From: Pseudomonadota bacterium
Lineage (GTDB): Bacteria; Pseudomonadota; Alphaproteobacteria; Rhizobiales; Xanthobacteraceae
Length of the DNA stretch: 64,000 bases
Direction of reading: 5' to 3'
Assembly (NCBI GenBank): GCA_023386635.1
Contig: JAEWJH010000018.1
Location: forward strand, 9,379-73,378
Shown here: piece by piece, positions 53,512 to 62,365 of the stretch
Layout of the letters: every line of letters begins with the position of its first letter
Position numbering within the stretch: position 1 is the first letter of the stretch
Made by a program: the position numbers and the translations under genes
The notes under the pieces: generated by a model
The model's database searches: none
The model's input: only the letters and a program-made list of their open reading frames with translations
What the model was told of the DNA's origin: nothing

Positions 53512-54072
53512 ATGCAAACGACATCAGACGAAATCCTGATTGGGCGCATCGCCAAAGGCGATCGGCTCGCCATGCAGGTGCTGTACGCACGGCACCACGT
53601 GAAAGTGTTCCGTTTCGTGCTGCGGCTCGTCCGCAACGAGGCGACCGCGGAAGACCTCATCAGCGAGGTGTTCCTGGACGTGTGGCGTCAGGCCGGAAAG
53701 TTCGAGGGGCGGTCCGCCGCCACGACCTGGATCCTGGCGATCGCGCGGTTCAAGGCGCTCTCGGCGCTGCGCAAGCGGCCCGAACAGGAACTGGACGAGG
53801 CGATGGCGGAGGCGATCCCGGATCACAGCGACGATCCCGAGACCGCCACCGCCAAGAAGGACAAGAGTGAGGCCTTGCGGCGTTGTTTGCAGGGACTGTC
53901 GGCCGAACATCGCGAGATCGTGGACCTTGTCTACTATCACGAGAAATCGGTCGAGGAGGTTGCCGCCATCGTCGGCATCCCCGAAGCGACAGTGAAAACG
54001 CGGATGTTCTACGCCCGCAAGAAACTGTCGGAGCTCTTGAAAGCGCAAGGCATAGATCGAGGATGGCCGTGA
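53512..54072 (+). CDS. ECF-type RNA polymerase sigma factor
   Basis: 186-aa sigma-70 family protein. Region 2 spans about residues 20-90 (ATAEDLISEVFLDVWRQAG) and region 4 about 125-180 (LSAEHREIVDLVYYHEKSVE then EEVAAIVGIPEATVKTRM). Start ATG 53512 (MQTTSDE); a GTG at 53479 is possible. Overlaps the anti-sigma gene by ten bases, the usual coupled pair. Confidence 0.88.
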   Translation: MQTTSDEILIGRIAKGDRLAMQVLYARHHVKVFRFVLRLVRNEATAEDLISEVFLDVWRQAGKFEGRSAATTWILAIARFKALSALRKRPEQELDEAMAEAIPDHSDDPETATAKKDKSEALRRCLQGLSAEHREIVDLVYYHEKSVEEVAAIVGIPEATVKTRMFYARKKLSELLKAQGIDRGWP

Positions 54073-54752
54073 CCGTGACTGAAACTCCGTCGGAGCGCGA
54101 ACAGATCGAGATGCTGCTGCCGTGGCATGCCGTGGGCACGCTGAGCCCGGCCGAGGCGCAGCGCGTTGAGCACGCGCTCGCCAGCGATCCGGAGCTTGCG
54201 CGCCAGTTCGATCTGGTGCGCGACGAACTCGGCGGTACCATCCATGTCAACGAAACGCTCGGCGCGCCGTCCGCGCGCGCGATGGACACGCTGTTCAGCC
54301 GGATCGAGGCGGAAGCGCCGCGCAAACATCAAGCCGCGTCGGTCGGCCTGTCGGAACGGTTCTCCGGCTGGCTCGCGAGCCTGTCGCCGCGCAGTCTTGC
54401 TTACGCCGCGGCGGCAGCGGTGCTTGCGCTGGTGCTGCAGGCCGCGGTGATCACCGCGATCGTGATGCCGCCAAGTGGGAGTCATGGTGAGCGCGGCGGT
54501 TACGTGACCGCGAGCGCGCCGGCGACAGACACGGGATCGTTCGCCATGGTGCAGTTCGCGCCGCAGGCCAATGCGGCGGAGATCGCCGCGTTCCTGAAGA
54601 CCAACAAATTGTCGATCGTCGATGGTCCGAACGCCGCCGGCCTGTTCAAGGTGCGCGTCGCGGTGACGGCGCTGCCGAAGGAAGCGCTGGCGCAGGCGGT
54701 ACGGCGGCTGCAGCAGGACAAGGCGGTCGGATTTATCGCGACGGTCGAATAG
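54063..54752 (+). CDS. membrane anti-sigma factor
   Basis: 229-aa single-pass protein: cytoplasmic N-terminal anti-sigma domain (residues 1-90, LLPWHAVGTLSPAEAQRVEHA), one membrane helix (about 118-140) and a periplasmic domain of about 90 residues. The zinc H-x3-C-x2-C motif of ZAS proteins is missing. Overlap with the sigma gene and position before an exported protease suggest signal-dependent release of the sigma factor. Confidence 0.83.
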   Translation: MAVTVTETPSEREQIEMLLPWHAVGTLSPAEAQRVEHALASDPELARQFDLVRDELGGTIHVNETLGAPSARAMDTLFSRIEAEAPRKHQAASVGLSERFSGWLASLSPRSLAYAAAAAVLALVLQAAVITAIVMPPSGSHGERGGYVTASAPATDTGSFAMVQFAPQANAAEIAAFLKTNKLSIVDGPNAAGLFKVRVAVTALPKEALAQAVRRLQQDKAVGFIATVE

Positions 54753-54773
54753 CGATCAACGGCGGAGGCGATC

Positions 54774-56255
54774 ATGCACACGCGGCGCATCCTGAAAGCG
54801 GTCTTGATCGCGATGCTGGCGGCATCGCTGCCGCTGACGATGAGCGGCGCGAGCCATGCGCAGTCCATGTTCAGCCGCGGCAAGGGCGTCGGCGTGAAGC
54901 CGCCGACATCGACGCCGGGGCGCCCTGGCCTGTCGGGCGGCGGCGGTCGCGGACCGAACTGGGGCGGCGTCGGCGCGGGGATCGCCGCCGGCGTGATCGG
55001 TGGGATCATCATGCAGGGCATCGCCAACGCCAACACGGCCCCGCCCGAGGACTACGATGCGCCCCAGCGCGCCCAACCACGCCGCACCCCGAACCGGGCG
55101 CCCCAAGCGAACCGCGTCAGCGGCGTGCCGGCGGCGGGCGAGAACCGCTACGTTCCCGATGAAATCGTCGCCACGGTGCCGAGAACGGTGGCGCCGCGCA
55201 CGCTCGCGGCGATCGAGCAGCGGCACCGGCTGTCGCGCGTCGAAACCCATCGCAGCGCGCTCGCGAGCGCGACGCTGCTGCGCTGGCGCATTGCCGACGG
55301 CCGCGGCGTGCCGGCGGCGATCCGCGCGCTGGAGCGCGAAGGCGCGGTATCGGGCGCGCAGCCCAATTACGTCTATACGTTGCAGCAAGGTAGTAACGCC
55401 GCGTCCGCGCCGGTGCCGCAATATGCGCTCGACAAGCTCAACCTGCCGCAGGCGCATGAACGGGCGCGCGGCGAGGGCGTGCGTGTCGCGGTCATCGATT
55501 CCGGGATCGACGTGTCGCATCCCGCGCTGCAGGGCGCGGTGGTCGCGCAGTTCAACGCCGCGGCATCACCGGCCGACGTTCACAATCATGGCACGGGCAT
55601 CGCCGGGCTGATCGCCGCGCGCGGTGGCTTCATTGGCAGCGCCCCGGCGGCGCAGATCCTCGCGGTGCGGGCGTTCGATCCCGATAGCACCTCCGCGCAG
55701 GCGACGACCTTCGCCATCCTCAAGGGTTTGGACTGGTCGGTGGAGCAGCAGGCGCGCGTTATCAATATGAGCTTTGCCGGTCCGGCCGATCCGGCGATGA
55801 CCCGGGCCTTGCTCGCGGCCTCGCGCAAGGGGGCGATCCTGGTCGCTGCCGCCGGCAATGCCGGCGCGAAGTCGCCCCCGCTTTATCCGGCTGCCGATCC
55901 GAATGTGATCGCCGTCACAGCCACCGGGGCCGAGGATGCCGTGTTCCCCCGCGCCAACCAGGGCCGCTATGTGACGGTGGCGGCCCCCGGCATCGACGTG
56001 GTGGCGCCTGCGACGGCGGGCGGCTACCAGGTCTCGTCCGGAACCTCGCTATCGGCGGCGGAAGTCAGCGGCGTGATCGCCCTGCTGCTGCAACGGCGGC
56101 CCGCTCTGAAAGCCGATGCGGTGCGGACGATCCTGATGGCGACGGCCCGCGACCTGGGCAATCCCGGCCGGGATGACGTCTATGGGGCGGGGCTGGTCGA
56201 TGCCTATCAGGCCGTCATGTCGCTGGAATCCAGGTCCGTGCAGGCCGACCGCTAG
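54774..56255 (+). CDS. exported subtilisin-like serine peptidase (S8)
   Basis: 493-aa protease with signal peptide (ends SHA-QS near 30), a Gly-rich hydrophobic stretch (about 62-84), a propeptide-like region (about 125-205) and S8 catalytic domain. Triad: D242 in VIDSGID, H272 in HNHGTG, S425 in SGTSLSA; oxyanion N362 in AAGNAG. It lies 22 bases after the anti-sigma gene and may be either the target or the effector of the sigma system. Confidence 0.9.
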   Translation: MHTRRILKAVLIAMLAASLPLTMSGASHAQSMFSRGKGVGVKPPTSTPGRPGLSGGGGRGPNWGGVGAGIAAGVIGGIIMQGIANANTAPPEDYDAPQRAQPRRTPNRAPQANRVSGVPAAGENRYVPDEIVATVPRTVAPRTLAAIEQRHRLSRVETHRSALASATLLRWRIADGRGVPAAIRALEREGAVSGAQPNYVYTLQQGSNAASAPVPQYALDKLNLPQAHERARGEGVRVAVIDSGIDVSHPALQGAVVAQFNAAASPADVHNHGTGIAGLIAARGGFIGSAPAAQILAVRAFDPDSTSAQATTFAILKGLDWSVEQQARVINMSFAGPADPAMTRALLAASRKGAILVAAAGNAGAKSPPLYPAADPNVIAVTATGAEDAVFPRANQGRYVTVAAPGIDVVAPATAGGYQVSSGTSLSAAEVSGVIALLLQRRPALKADAVRTILMATARDLGNPGRDDVYGAGLVDAYQAVMSLESRSVQADR

Positions 56256-56295
56256 GCGGAAATTCGTTTCGTCAAGAGCGCCGGCGACATTCGAC

Positions 56296-56355
56296 TTTCG
56301 ATAAATTTCGATAGCTTTCCCGTTCTGACTGTTGAGACTGGCATGGCAGCCATGC
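56296..56355 (+). promoter_or_regulatory. repeats upstream of the second ABC operon
   Basis: Two TTTCGATA copies (56296-56303 and 56306-56313) are spaced by ten bases, and a perfect palindrome GCATGGC-A-GCCATGC (56341-56355) lies 32 bases before the ATPase start. Both look like protein-binding sites. No regulator is adjacent. Confidence 0.4.
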
Positions 56356-56386
56356 TTACAATGGCGCCCGAGGGGAAGCGCTCTGA

Positions 56387-57142
56387 ATGAATAACGAGAT
56401 CATCCTCGAAACCGAGGATTTGACGAAGGAATTTGCAGGTTTTGTCGCGGTCAGTGGGGTCAGTCTCAAGGTCGCGCGTGGGACTATTCATGCGTTGATC
56501 GGCCCGAACGGCGCCGGCAAGACCACCTGCTTCAACCTCCTGACCAAGTTCCTGGCGCCGACCAAGGGACGGATCCGGTACAAGGGCCGCGACATCACCG
56601 CGCTGGCGCCGGCCGACGTCGCGCGGCTCGGGCTGGTGCGGTCGTTCCAGATTTCGGCGGTGTTCCCGCACATGACCGTGCTGGAGAATGTCCGCATCGC
56701 GCTGCAGCGGCAGCGCGGCACCTCGTTCGATTTCTGGCGCTCGTCGAAGACGCTGGACCAGTACAACGATCGCGCGCTCGCCTTGATCGCCGATGTCGGG
56801 CTCTCGTCGTTTGTGGACTGGCAGGCGGTCGAACTGCCCTATGGACGCAAGCGCGCGCTGGAGATCGCCACCACATTGGCGCTCGACCCGGAGATGATGC
56901 TGCTCGACGAACCGATGGCCGGCATGGGCCACGAGGATATCGATCGCATCGCCGCGCTGATCAAGCGCGTCGCGGCGGACCGCACGGTGCTGATGGTCGA
57001 ACACAATCTCAGCGTCGTGGAGAATCTCTGCGACACCATCACCGTGTTGACGCGCGGCCGCGTGCTCGCCGAAGGCAATTACGAAACGGTGTCGAGCAAC
57101 CCCGAAGTGCGCGAAGCCTATATGGGGACCGGTCATGCTTGA
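56387..57142 (+). CDS. livG: branched-chain-type ABC ATPase LivG-like
   Basis: 251-aa ATPase with Walker A GPNGAGKTT near residue 37 and Walker B MLLDEPMAGMG. The expected LSGGQ-type signature is degenerate, reading LPYGRKRALEIA, as is usual for LivG. First gene of a second complete importer. Eight-base overlap with livF. Confidence 0.91.
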   Translation: MNNEIILETEDLTKEFAGFVAVSGVSLKVARGTIHALIGPNGAGKTTCFNLLTKFLAPTKGRIRYKGRDITALAPADVARLGLVRSFQISAVFPHMTVLENVRIALQRQRGTSFDFWRSSKTLDQYNDRALALIADVGLSSFVDWQAVELPYGRKRALEIATTLALDPEMMLLDEPMAGMGHEDIDRIAALIKRVAADRTVLMVEHNLSVVENLCDTITVLTRGRVLAEGNYETVSSNPEVREAYMGTGHA

Positions 57143-57851
57143 TCGCACCGATCCGCTGCTGACGATCCGCGACCTTCAAGCGTGGTACGGCGAATCCCAC
57201 ATCCTGCATGGCGTCACCTTCGATGTCCGCGAGGGCGAGGTGGTGACGCTGCTCGGCCGCAACGGCGCCGGCAAGACCACGACGCTCAAGTCGATCATGG
57301 GGATCGTCGGTCAGCGCAAGGGCTCGGTGAAGTTCGAGGGCAAGGAGCTGATCGGCCTGTCCTCGGACAAGATCGCGCGCGCCGGTATCGCGCTCTGCCC
57401 CGAGGAGCGCGGCATTTTCGCGAGCCTCGATGTGCGCGAGAACCTGATGCTGCCGCCGGAAATCCGGCCGGGCGGATTGTCGCTCGATAGCATCTTCGAA
57501 CTGTTCCCGAACTTGAAGGAGCGGCTCGGCTCGAGCCAGGGGACCAAGCTGTCCGGCGGTGAACAGCAGATGCTGGCGATCGGCCGCATCCTGCGCACCG
57601 GCGCACGCCTCCTGCTGCTCGACGAGCCGACCGAAGGTCTCGCACCCGTCATCATCCAGCAGATCGGCCGCACCATCCGCTCGTTGAAGAAGCAAGGCTT
57701 CACGATCCTGCTGGTCGAACAGAATTTCCGCTTCGCCTCGACGGTTGCGGATCGCTACTACGTCATGGAACATGGGCGTATCATCGACCAGTTCTCCAAT
57801 GCCGAGTTGGAGGCGAATGTCGACAAGCTGCACGATTATCTTGGCGTTTAA
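57135..57851 (+). CDS. livF: branched-chain-type ABC ATPase LivF-like
   Basis: 238-aa ATPase: Walker A GRNGAGKTT, signature LSGGEQQML, Walker B LLLLDEPTEGL. Second of the tandem ATPases. Confidence 0.92.
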   Translation: MLDRTDPLLTIRDLQAWYGESHILHGVTFDVREGEVVTLLGRNGAGKTTTLKSIMGIVGQRKGSVKFEGKELIGLSSDKIARAGIALCPEERGIFASLDVRENLMLPPEIRPGGLSLDSIFELFPNLKERLGSSQGTKLSGGEQQMLAIGRILRTGARLLLLDEPTEGLAPVIIQQIGRTIRSLKKQGFTILLVEQNFRFASTVADRYYVMEHGRIIDQFSNAELEANVDKLHDYLGV

Positions 57852-57873
57852 AAAACATAAAGTGAGGAACACC

Positions 57874-59085
57874 ATGAAGAAGGCATTCGTACTGGCCGCG
57901 ATCACCGCGGCGCTCGCTTGCGGCACCGCGCAGGCGCAGCAGATCAACGTCAAGGTCGGTGTGCTCACCGACATGTCGAGCCTGTACGCCGATCTCGCCG
58001 GTCCCGGAACGATCGCTGCCGCCAAGATGGCGATTGCCGATTTCACCAAGGATCATCCGAACGTGAAAGTCGACATGGTCTCCGGCGATCATCAGAACAA
58101 GCCGGACGTCGGCACCAACATGGCGAACCAGTGGATCGACGTCGACAAGGTCGACCTGATCCTCGATACGCCGAACTCGGGCGTCGCGCTCGCGGTCAAC
58201 GAAGTCGTGCGCAACAAGAACAAGGTGTTCATCAACTCCGGCGCGGCGTCCTCGGACCTGACCGGCGCCAAGTGCTCACCGAACACGGTGCATTGGACCT
58301 ATGACACCTGGATGCTGGCAAACGGCACCGGCAAGGCGATCGTCAAGAACGGTGGCAGCACCTGGTTCTTCCTGACCGCCGACTATGCGTTCGGTCACGC
58401 GTTGGAGCGCGACACCTCGGCGGTGGTCGAGAAGAATGGCGGCAAGGTGCTCGGCAAGGTCCGCCACCCGGTGAACACTAACGACTTCTCGTCGTTCCTG
58501 CTGCAGGCGCAGGCGTCGAAGGCCAAGGTGATCGGCCTCGCCAATGCCGGCGGCGACACCATCAACACCATCAAGCAGGCGGCCGAGTTCGGCATCGTCA
58601 AGGGCGGGCAGAGCCTCGCGGGCCTGCTCGTGTTCGCGAGCGACGTGAACTCGCTCGGTCTGGCCACCGCGCAGGGCCTGACGCTGACTGCGACTTGGTA
58701 CTGGGATCAGACCGATGCCAACCGGGCGTGGACCAAGCGCTGGCAGACCGAGCGCAATGCTGCCGGCAAGGTGCCGACCATGGTGCAGGCGGGCGTCTAT
58801 GCCGGCTTGATGCACTATCTCAAGGCGGTCGCCGCGCTGAAGAGCGCCGCTGACGGCAAGGCGGTGGTTGCCAAGATGAAGGAAATGCCGACCGACGATC
58901 CACTGTTCGGCAAGGGCACGATCCGCGCCGACGGCCGGAAGATTCACGACGCCTATCTTTATGAAGTGAAGAAGCCGTCGGAATCCAAACACGCCGGCGA
59001 CTATTACAAGGTGCTGGCGACGATCCCGGCCGCCGAAGCCTTCCGTCCGCTCAACGAAGGCGGTTGCCCGCTCGTCAAGGGCTGA
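57874..59085 (+). CDS. branched-chain-type ABC substrate-binding protein
   Basis: 403-aa periplasmic receptor of the peripla_BP_6 type. Signal peptide of about 21 residues (AQA-QQ), then VKVGVLTDMSSLYADLAGPG. This subgroup (DMSSLY opening, TVHWTYDTWMLANG) is common in Bradyrhizobium-like genomes and often tied to aromatic or carboxylate uptake rather than amino acids. ATG 57874 with TGAGGAA upstream. Confidence 0.92.
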   Translation: MKKAFVLAAITAALACGTAQAQQINVKVGVLTDMSSLYADLAGPGTIAAAKMAIADFTKDHPNVKVDMVSGDHQNKPDVGTNMANQWIDVDKVDLILDTPNSGVALAVNEVVRNKNKVFINSGAASSDLTGAKCSPNTVHWTYDTWMLANGTGKAIVKNGGSTWFFLTADYAFGHALERDTSAVVEKNGGKVLGKVRHPVNTNDFSSFLLQAQASKAKVIGLANAGGDTINTIKQAAEFGIVKGGQSLAGLLVFASDVNSLGLATAQGLTLTATWYWDQTDANRAWTKRWQTERNAAGKVPTMVQAGVYAGLMHYLKAVAALKSAADGKAVVAKMKEMPTDDPLFGKGTIRADGRKIHDAYLYEVKKPSESKHAGDYYKVLATIPAAEAFRPLNEGGCPLVKG

Positions 59086-59110
59086 TCGATCTCGAACTGA
59101 TCCGGCCTGC

Positions 59111-59136
59111 GTCTCTCTCCGTTCGCGGAGAGAGAC
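59111..59136 (+). terminator. UUCG-loop hairpin after the binding-protein gene
   Basis: GTCTCTCTCCG-TTCG-CGGAGAGAGAC: an 11-bp perfect stem with the very stable UUCG tetraloop, 25 bases after the binding-protein stop and before livH. No T-run. It likely shields the binding-protein message and lowers permease expression. Confidence 0.6.
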
Positions 59137-59249
59137 GTTCTCCGGCAGATGTTGCGGGTTGTGCGGATGCCGCTGCATCCGGCTTGACGTGACCATCCAT
59201 CACCTCGATCCGCCCGCCATCCCGGCGAGCGGGCGTCGCGAGACGAGCC

Positions 59250-60137
59250 ATGTTCGAGATTTTTGGTATTCCATCGCAAGCGTTGTTCGGTCAGCTTCTG
59301 ATCGGGCTGATCAATGGTTCGTTCTACGCGCTGTTGAGCCTCGGCCTTGCCGTGATCTTCGGCATGCTTAACATCATCAATTTCGCCCACGGCGCACAGT
59401 ACATGCTGGCGGCGTTCGCCGCCTATATCCTGCTGACGACGCTCGATATTGGCTACTGGCCGGCGCTGATCATCGCGCCGCTGATCGTCGGTGCGTTCGG
59501 CATGGTGCTCGAGCGGACGATGCTGCAATGGCTCTATAAGCTCGATCACCTCTACGGCCTGCTGCTGACTTTCGGGCTTGCGCTGATCATCGAAGGCACG
59601 GCGCGCAATTTCTACGGCTCCGCCGGCTTACCGTACCGCGTGCCGGATTCGCTGCAGGGCGGGCAGAATCTCGGCTTCATGTTCCTGCCGAATTATCGCG
59701 CCTGGGTGATCGTCGCCTCGCTGATCGTCTGCTTCGGCACCTGGTTCATGATCGAGCGCACGCGGCTCGGCGCCTATTTGCGCGCCGCTACCGAGAATCC
59801 GACGCTGGTGCGGGCGTTTGGTATCAACGTGCCGCGCATGATCACGCTGACTTACGGTTTCGGCGTGGCGCTCGCCGCGCTCGCCGGCGTGATGGCGGCG
59901 CCGATCTATAACGTGTCGCCGCAGATGGGCTCGGAACTGATCATCGTCGTGTTTGCGGTGGTGGTGATCGGCGGCATGGGTTCGATCCTCGGCGCCATCA
60001 TCACCGGCTTCGGCCTCGGCGTGATCGAGGGCCTGACCAAAGTGTTTTTCCCCGAGGCGTCCAGCACCGTGATCTTCGTCATCATGGCGATCGTGCTGCT
60101 GGTGCGCCCGAGCGGCCTGTTCGGACGGAGACTGTAG
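59250..60137 (+). CDS. livH: branched-chain-type ABC permease LivH-like
   Basis: 295-aa membrane subunit with about eight helices; LGLAVIFGMLNIINFAHGAQYM near residue 30 and GGMGSILGAIITGFGLG near 245 are typical. Separated from the binding protein by a stable hairpin. Confidence 0.91.
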   Translation: MFEIFGIPSQALFGQLLIGLINGSFYALLSLGLAVIFGMLNIINFAHGAQYMLAAFAAYILLTTLDIGYWPALIIAPLIVGAFGMVLERTMLQWLYKLDHLYGLLLTFGLALIIEGTARNFYGSAGLPYRVPDSLQGGQNLGFMFLPNYRAWVIVASLIVCFGTWFMIERTRLGAYLRAATENPTLVRAFGINVPRMITLTYGFGVALAALAGVMAAPIYNVSPQMGSELIIVVFAVVVIGGMGSILGAIITGFGLGVIEGLTKVFFPEASSTVIFVIMAIVLLVRPSGLFGRRL

Positions 60138-60138
60138 G

Positions 60139-61107
60139 ATGGAGCACGTCGCCGAAGCCCCGCTGCGCGCCACCGCGCCGGCACGCACGCGAAGCGAGAC
60201 CATCGCGTTCCTCATCATGGTCGCGATCCTGATCATCGCGCCGTTCTTCACCTATCCGCTGTTCCTGATGCAGGTGATGTGCTTCGCGCTGTTTGCCTGC
60301 GCGTTCAATCTGCTGATCGGCTATGTCGGCCTGTTGTCGTTTGGCCACGCGCTGTATTTCGGCTGGGCGAGCTATGTCTGCGCGCACGCCGCGAAAGTGT
60401 GGGGGCTGACTCCGGAACTGGCGATCCTGGCCGGCACGGCCACGGCTGCCGGTCTTGGCCTGATCGCCGGAATGCTGGCGATCCGCCGCCAGGGCATCTA
60501 TTTCGCGATGATCACGCTGGCGCTCGCGCAGATGATGTACTTCTTCGCGCTGCAGGCGAAGTTCACCGGCGGCGAGGACGGCATTCAGGGCGTGCCGCGC
60601 GGCAAGCTGTTCGGCGTGTTCGATCTCGGCCATCCGACGGCGATGTATATCGTCGTGCTGGTGATCTTCCTCGGCGGCTTCCTGCTGATCCATCGCATCA
60701 TCAACTCGCCGTTCGGCGAGGTGCTGAAAGCGATCCGCGAGAACGAGGCGCGGGCGATCTCGCTCGGCTACAAGACCGATCGCTACAAGCTGATGGCGTT
60801 CGTGCTGTCGGCGACGCTCGCCGGCACCGCCGGGGCGACCAAGGCGATCGTGCTGCAGATCGCCTCGCTGACCGACGTGAACTGGCCGATGTCGGGCGAG
60901 GTGGTGCTGATGACGCTGGTCGGCGGGCTCGGCACGATTTTCGGGCCGGTGATCGGTGCGTTCATCATCCTGGCCATGCAGTACAAGCTCGCGCCGGTCG
61001 GTGAATGGGTGCTGGTGATCCAGGGCGTGATCTTCGTCGCCTGCGTCCTGTTGTTCCGCCGGGGCATCGTCGGCGAACTGGCCCGGATCTTCAAAATCAA
61101 GCTGTGA
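60139..61107 (+). CDS. livM: branched-chain-type ABC permease LivM-like
   Basis: 322-aa membrane subunit; FACAFNLLIGYVGLLSFGHA near residue 53 and GGLGTIFGPVIGAF near 258. One base after the livH stop. Completes the second importer. Confidence 0.91.
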   Translation: MEHVAEAPLRATAPARTRSETIAFLIMVAILIIAPFFTYPLFLMQVMCFALFACAFNLLIGYVGLLSFGHALYFGWASYVCAHAAKVWGLTPELAILAGTATAAGLGLIAGMLAIRRQGIYFAMITLALAQMMYFFALQAKFTGGEDGIQGVPRGKLFGVFDLGHPTAMYIVVLVIFLGGFLLIHRIINSPFGEVLKAIRENEARAISLGYKTDRYKLMAFVLSATLAGTAGATKAIVLQIASLTDVNWPMSGEVVLMTLVGGLGTIFGPVIGAFIILAMQYKLAPVGEWVLVIQGVIFVACVLLFRRGIVGELARIFKIKL

Positions 61108-61216
61108 TCGGCGGGGCGTGCAAACGCGCCCTTTGCAACCGGTCGCGAATCAGCGAGAGTTATCCACAGGCTGGTGAATTGTTGCGTGATTGCGTCATGA
61201 ACGCAGGACCGCACTT

Positions 61217-61480
61217 ATGCTGCAAACGTCGTCGTCGCCCTCGCTCGCCGCCATGGTCGGCAAGTGGTGTGAACTTGCGCTCCGCCGCCGGGCACATTTC
61301 GTCGAGCTCTACGACACCGGCCGCTGGCGCCACTATTACACCGAAGACGAATTCGTCGCCGAACTGCGCAAGCTCACCGGCATGATCGACCGGTGGAAGG
61401 GCATCGCGGTGGACGCCGCCGATCTCCCGCCGCTGCCGGTGCGGCTGCCGCGCGTCAACAAGCTGCCCGACGCAGCCTGA
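61217..61480 (+). CDS. small conserved protein, possibly TIGR03809 family
   Basis: 87-aa soluble protein with RRAHFVELYDTGRWRHYYTEDEF-type core. It resembles a small family found in Bradyrhizobium relatives that I recall as TIGR03809; the assignment is from memory. ATG 61217 has AGGA upstream. No function known. Convergent with the next gene. Confidence 0.6.
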   Translation: MLQTSSSPSLAAMVGKWCELALRRRAHFVELYDTGRWRHYYTEDEFVAELRKLTGMIDRWKGIAVDAADLPPLPVRLPRVNKLPDAA

Positions 61481-61485
61481 TTTTA

Positions 61486-62298
61486 TCAAGCTGCCGTCGC
61501 AGGCGGTCGCGCCGCCGGCAGGAGCGAATCCATGCCGATGCGCCCGAACCCCGGCAGCTTGATCGCCGGGCGGCGCAGATCGAGCCCGACCACCAGCCCG
61601 AGCAGATTGACCTCGATCCCCTCGACCCAACCGAATTTCGCGCCCGCATAGCCGGCGAGGTTCAGCTCCACGCCGGTGCGGCTGTCGGTGAGGCCGGCAT
61701 AAAACCCGTCGCGGAAATCCCGGCCGATCGCGTTCGGCGGCAGGGCGGTGCCCAGCTCCGGCACGGCGCGCAGCAGCGCAGCGACGAAGCTGTTGCTGTT
61801 CGGCCCCGGCCAGATCTTGTAGTCGCCGGCGCGGCGGAATTGATAGGATGTCACGGCCGCCTCGATGCGCGGGATCAGCGCCGCGGCGGCGTCGCCGCGC
61901 AGATCGGCGACCACGGTCGGCGCATGGCCGAACCAGCGGCCGTCCGGCGCCCAGCCGTTGACGCGCACCGGCGTGCCCCAGCCGACGACGTCGTAGCGCG
62001 TCCAGGCTTTCGCGTTGGCGCGCTTCACCACCGCCCAGCTATGCACCGCGACCACGCCCTTCCAGCCGCCGGTGCGGCCGGAGAAGACGATGATGCGCGC
62101 GTCCGGTTCGGTGGCGGCGGCGGGGAGCGTGCCGCTGCTCGACCAGTCGGCATCGCTCCAGCGCGTCGGCCCGCCTTCGGCGGCGAACAGCGCGGCGCGG
62201 GCTGCGACGGGGAGGAGAAACAAGGCGAGCAGCAACAGCACGAGCGGCTTCCGGCGGCGAGGGGTGATGGTGGGAGATGCGGTCGATGATGCGGTCAT
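61486..62298 (-). CDS. DUF3750-family protein
   Basis: 270-aa protein with an N-terminal hydrophobic segment (about residues 16-37, a signal anchor or signal peptide) and a periplasmic domain containing AVHSWAVVKRA, YDVVGWGTPV and NSNSFVAAL, which fit DUF3750. Function unknown; the His/Asn/Ser pattern hints at a hydrolase-like fold but is not proof. ATG 62298 chosen over an upstream start. Confidence 0.75.
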   Translation of the reverse strand: MTASSTASPTITPRRRKPLVLLLLALFLLPVAARAALFAAEGGPTRWSDADWSSSGTLPAAATEPDARIIVFSGRTGGWKGVVAVHSWAVVKRANAKAWTRYDVVGWGTPVRVNGWAPDGRWFGHAPTVVADLRGDAAAALIPRIEAAVTSYQFRRAGDYKIWPGPNSNSFVAALLRAVPELGTALPPNAIGRDFRDGFYAGLTDSRTGVELNLAGYAGAKFGWVEGIEVNLLGLVVGLDLRRPAIKLPGFGRIGMDSLLPAARPPATAA

Positions 62299-62365
62299 GG
62301 GATGGCCGCCGTCATAGATGGTGCGCAAACGCGGCGCGGGCAGGGCAAGCCGGATGACATTTTTG

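Noticed and set aside
61160..61168. Replication origin
   Set aside because: Only one DnaA box, no AT-rich unwinding element and no dnaA, repABC or parAB genes.
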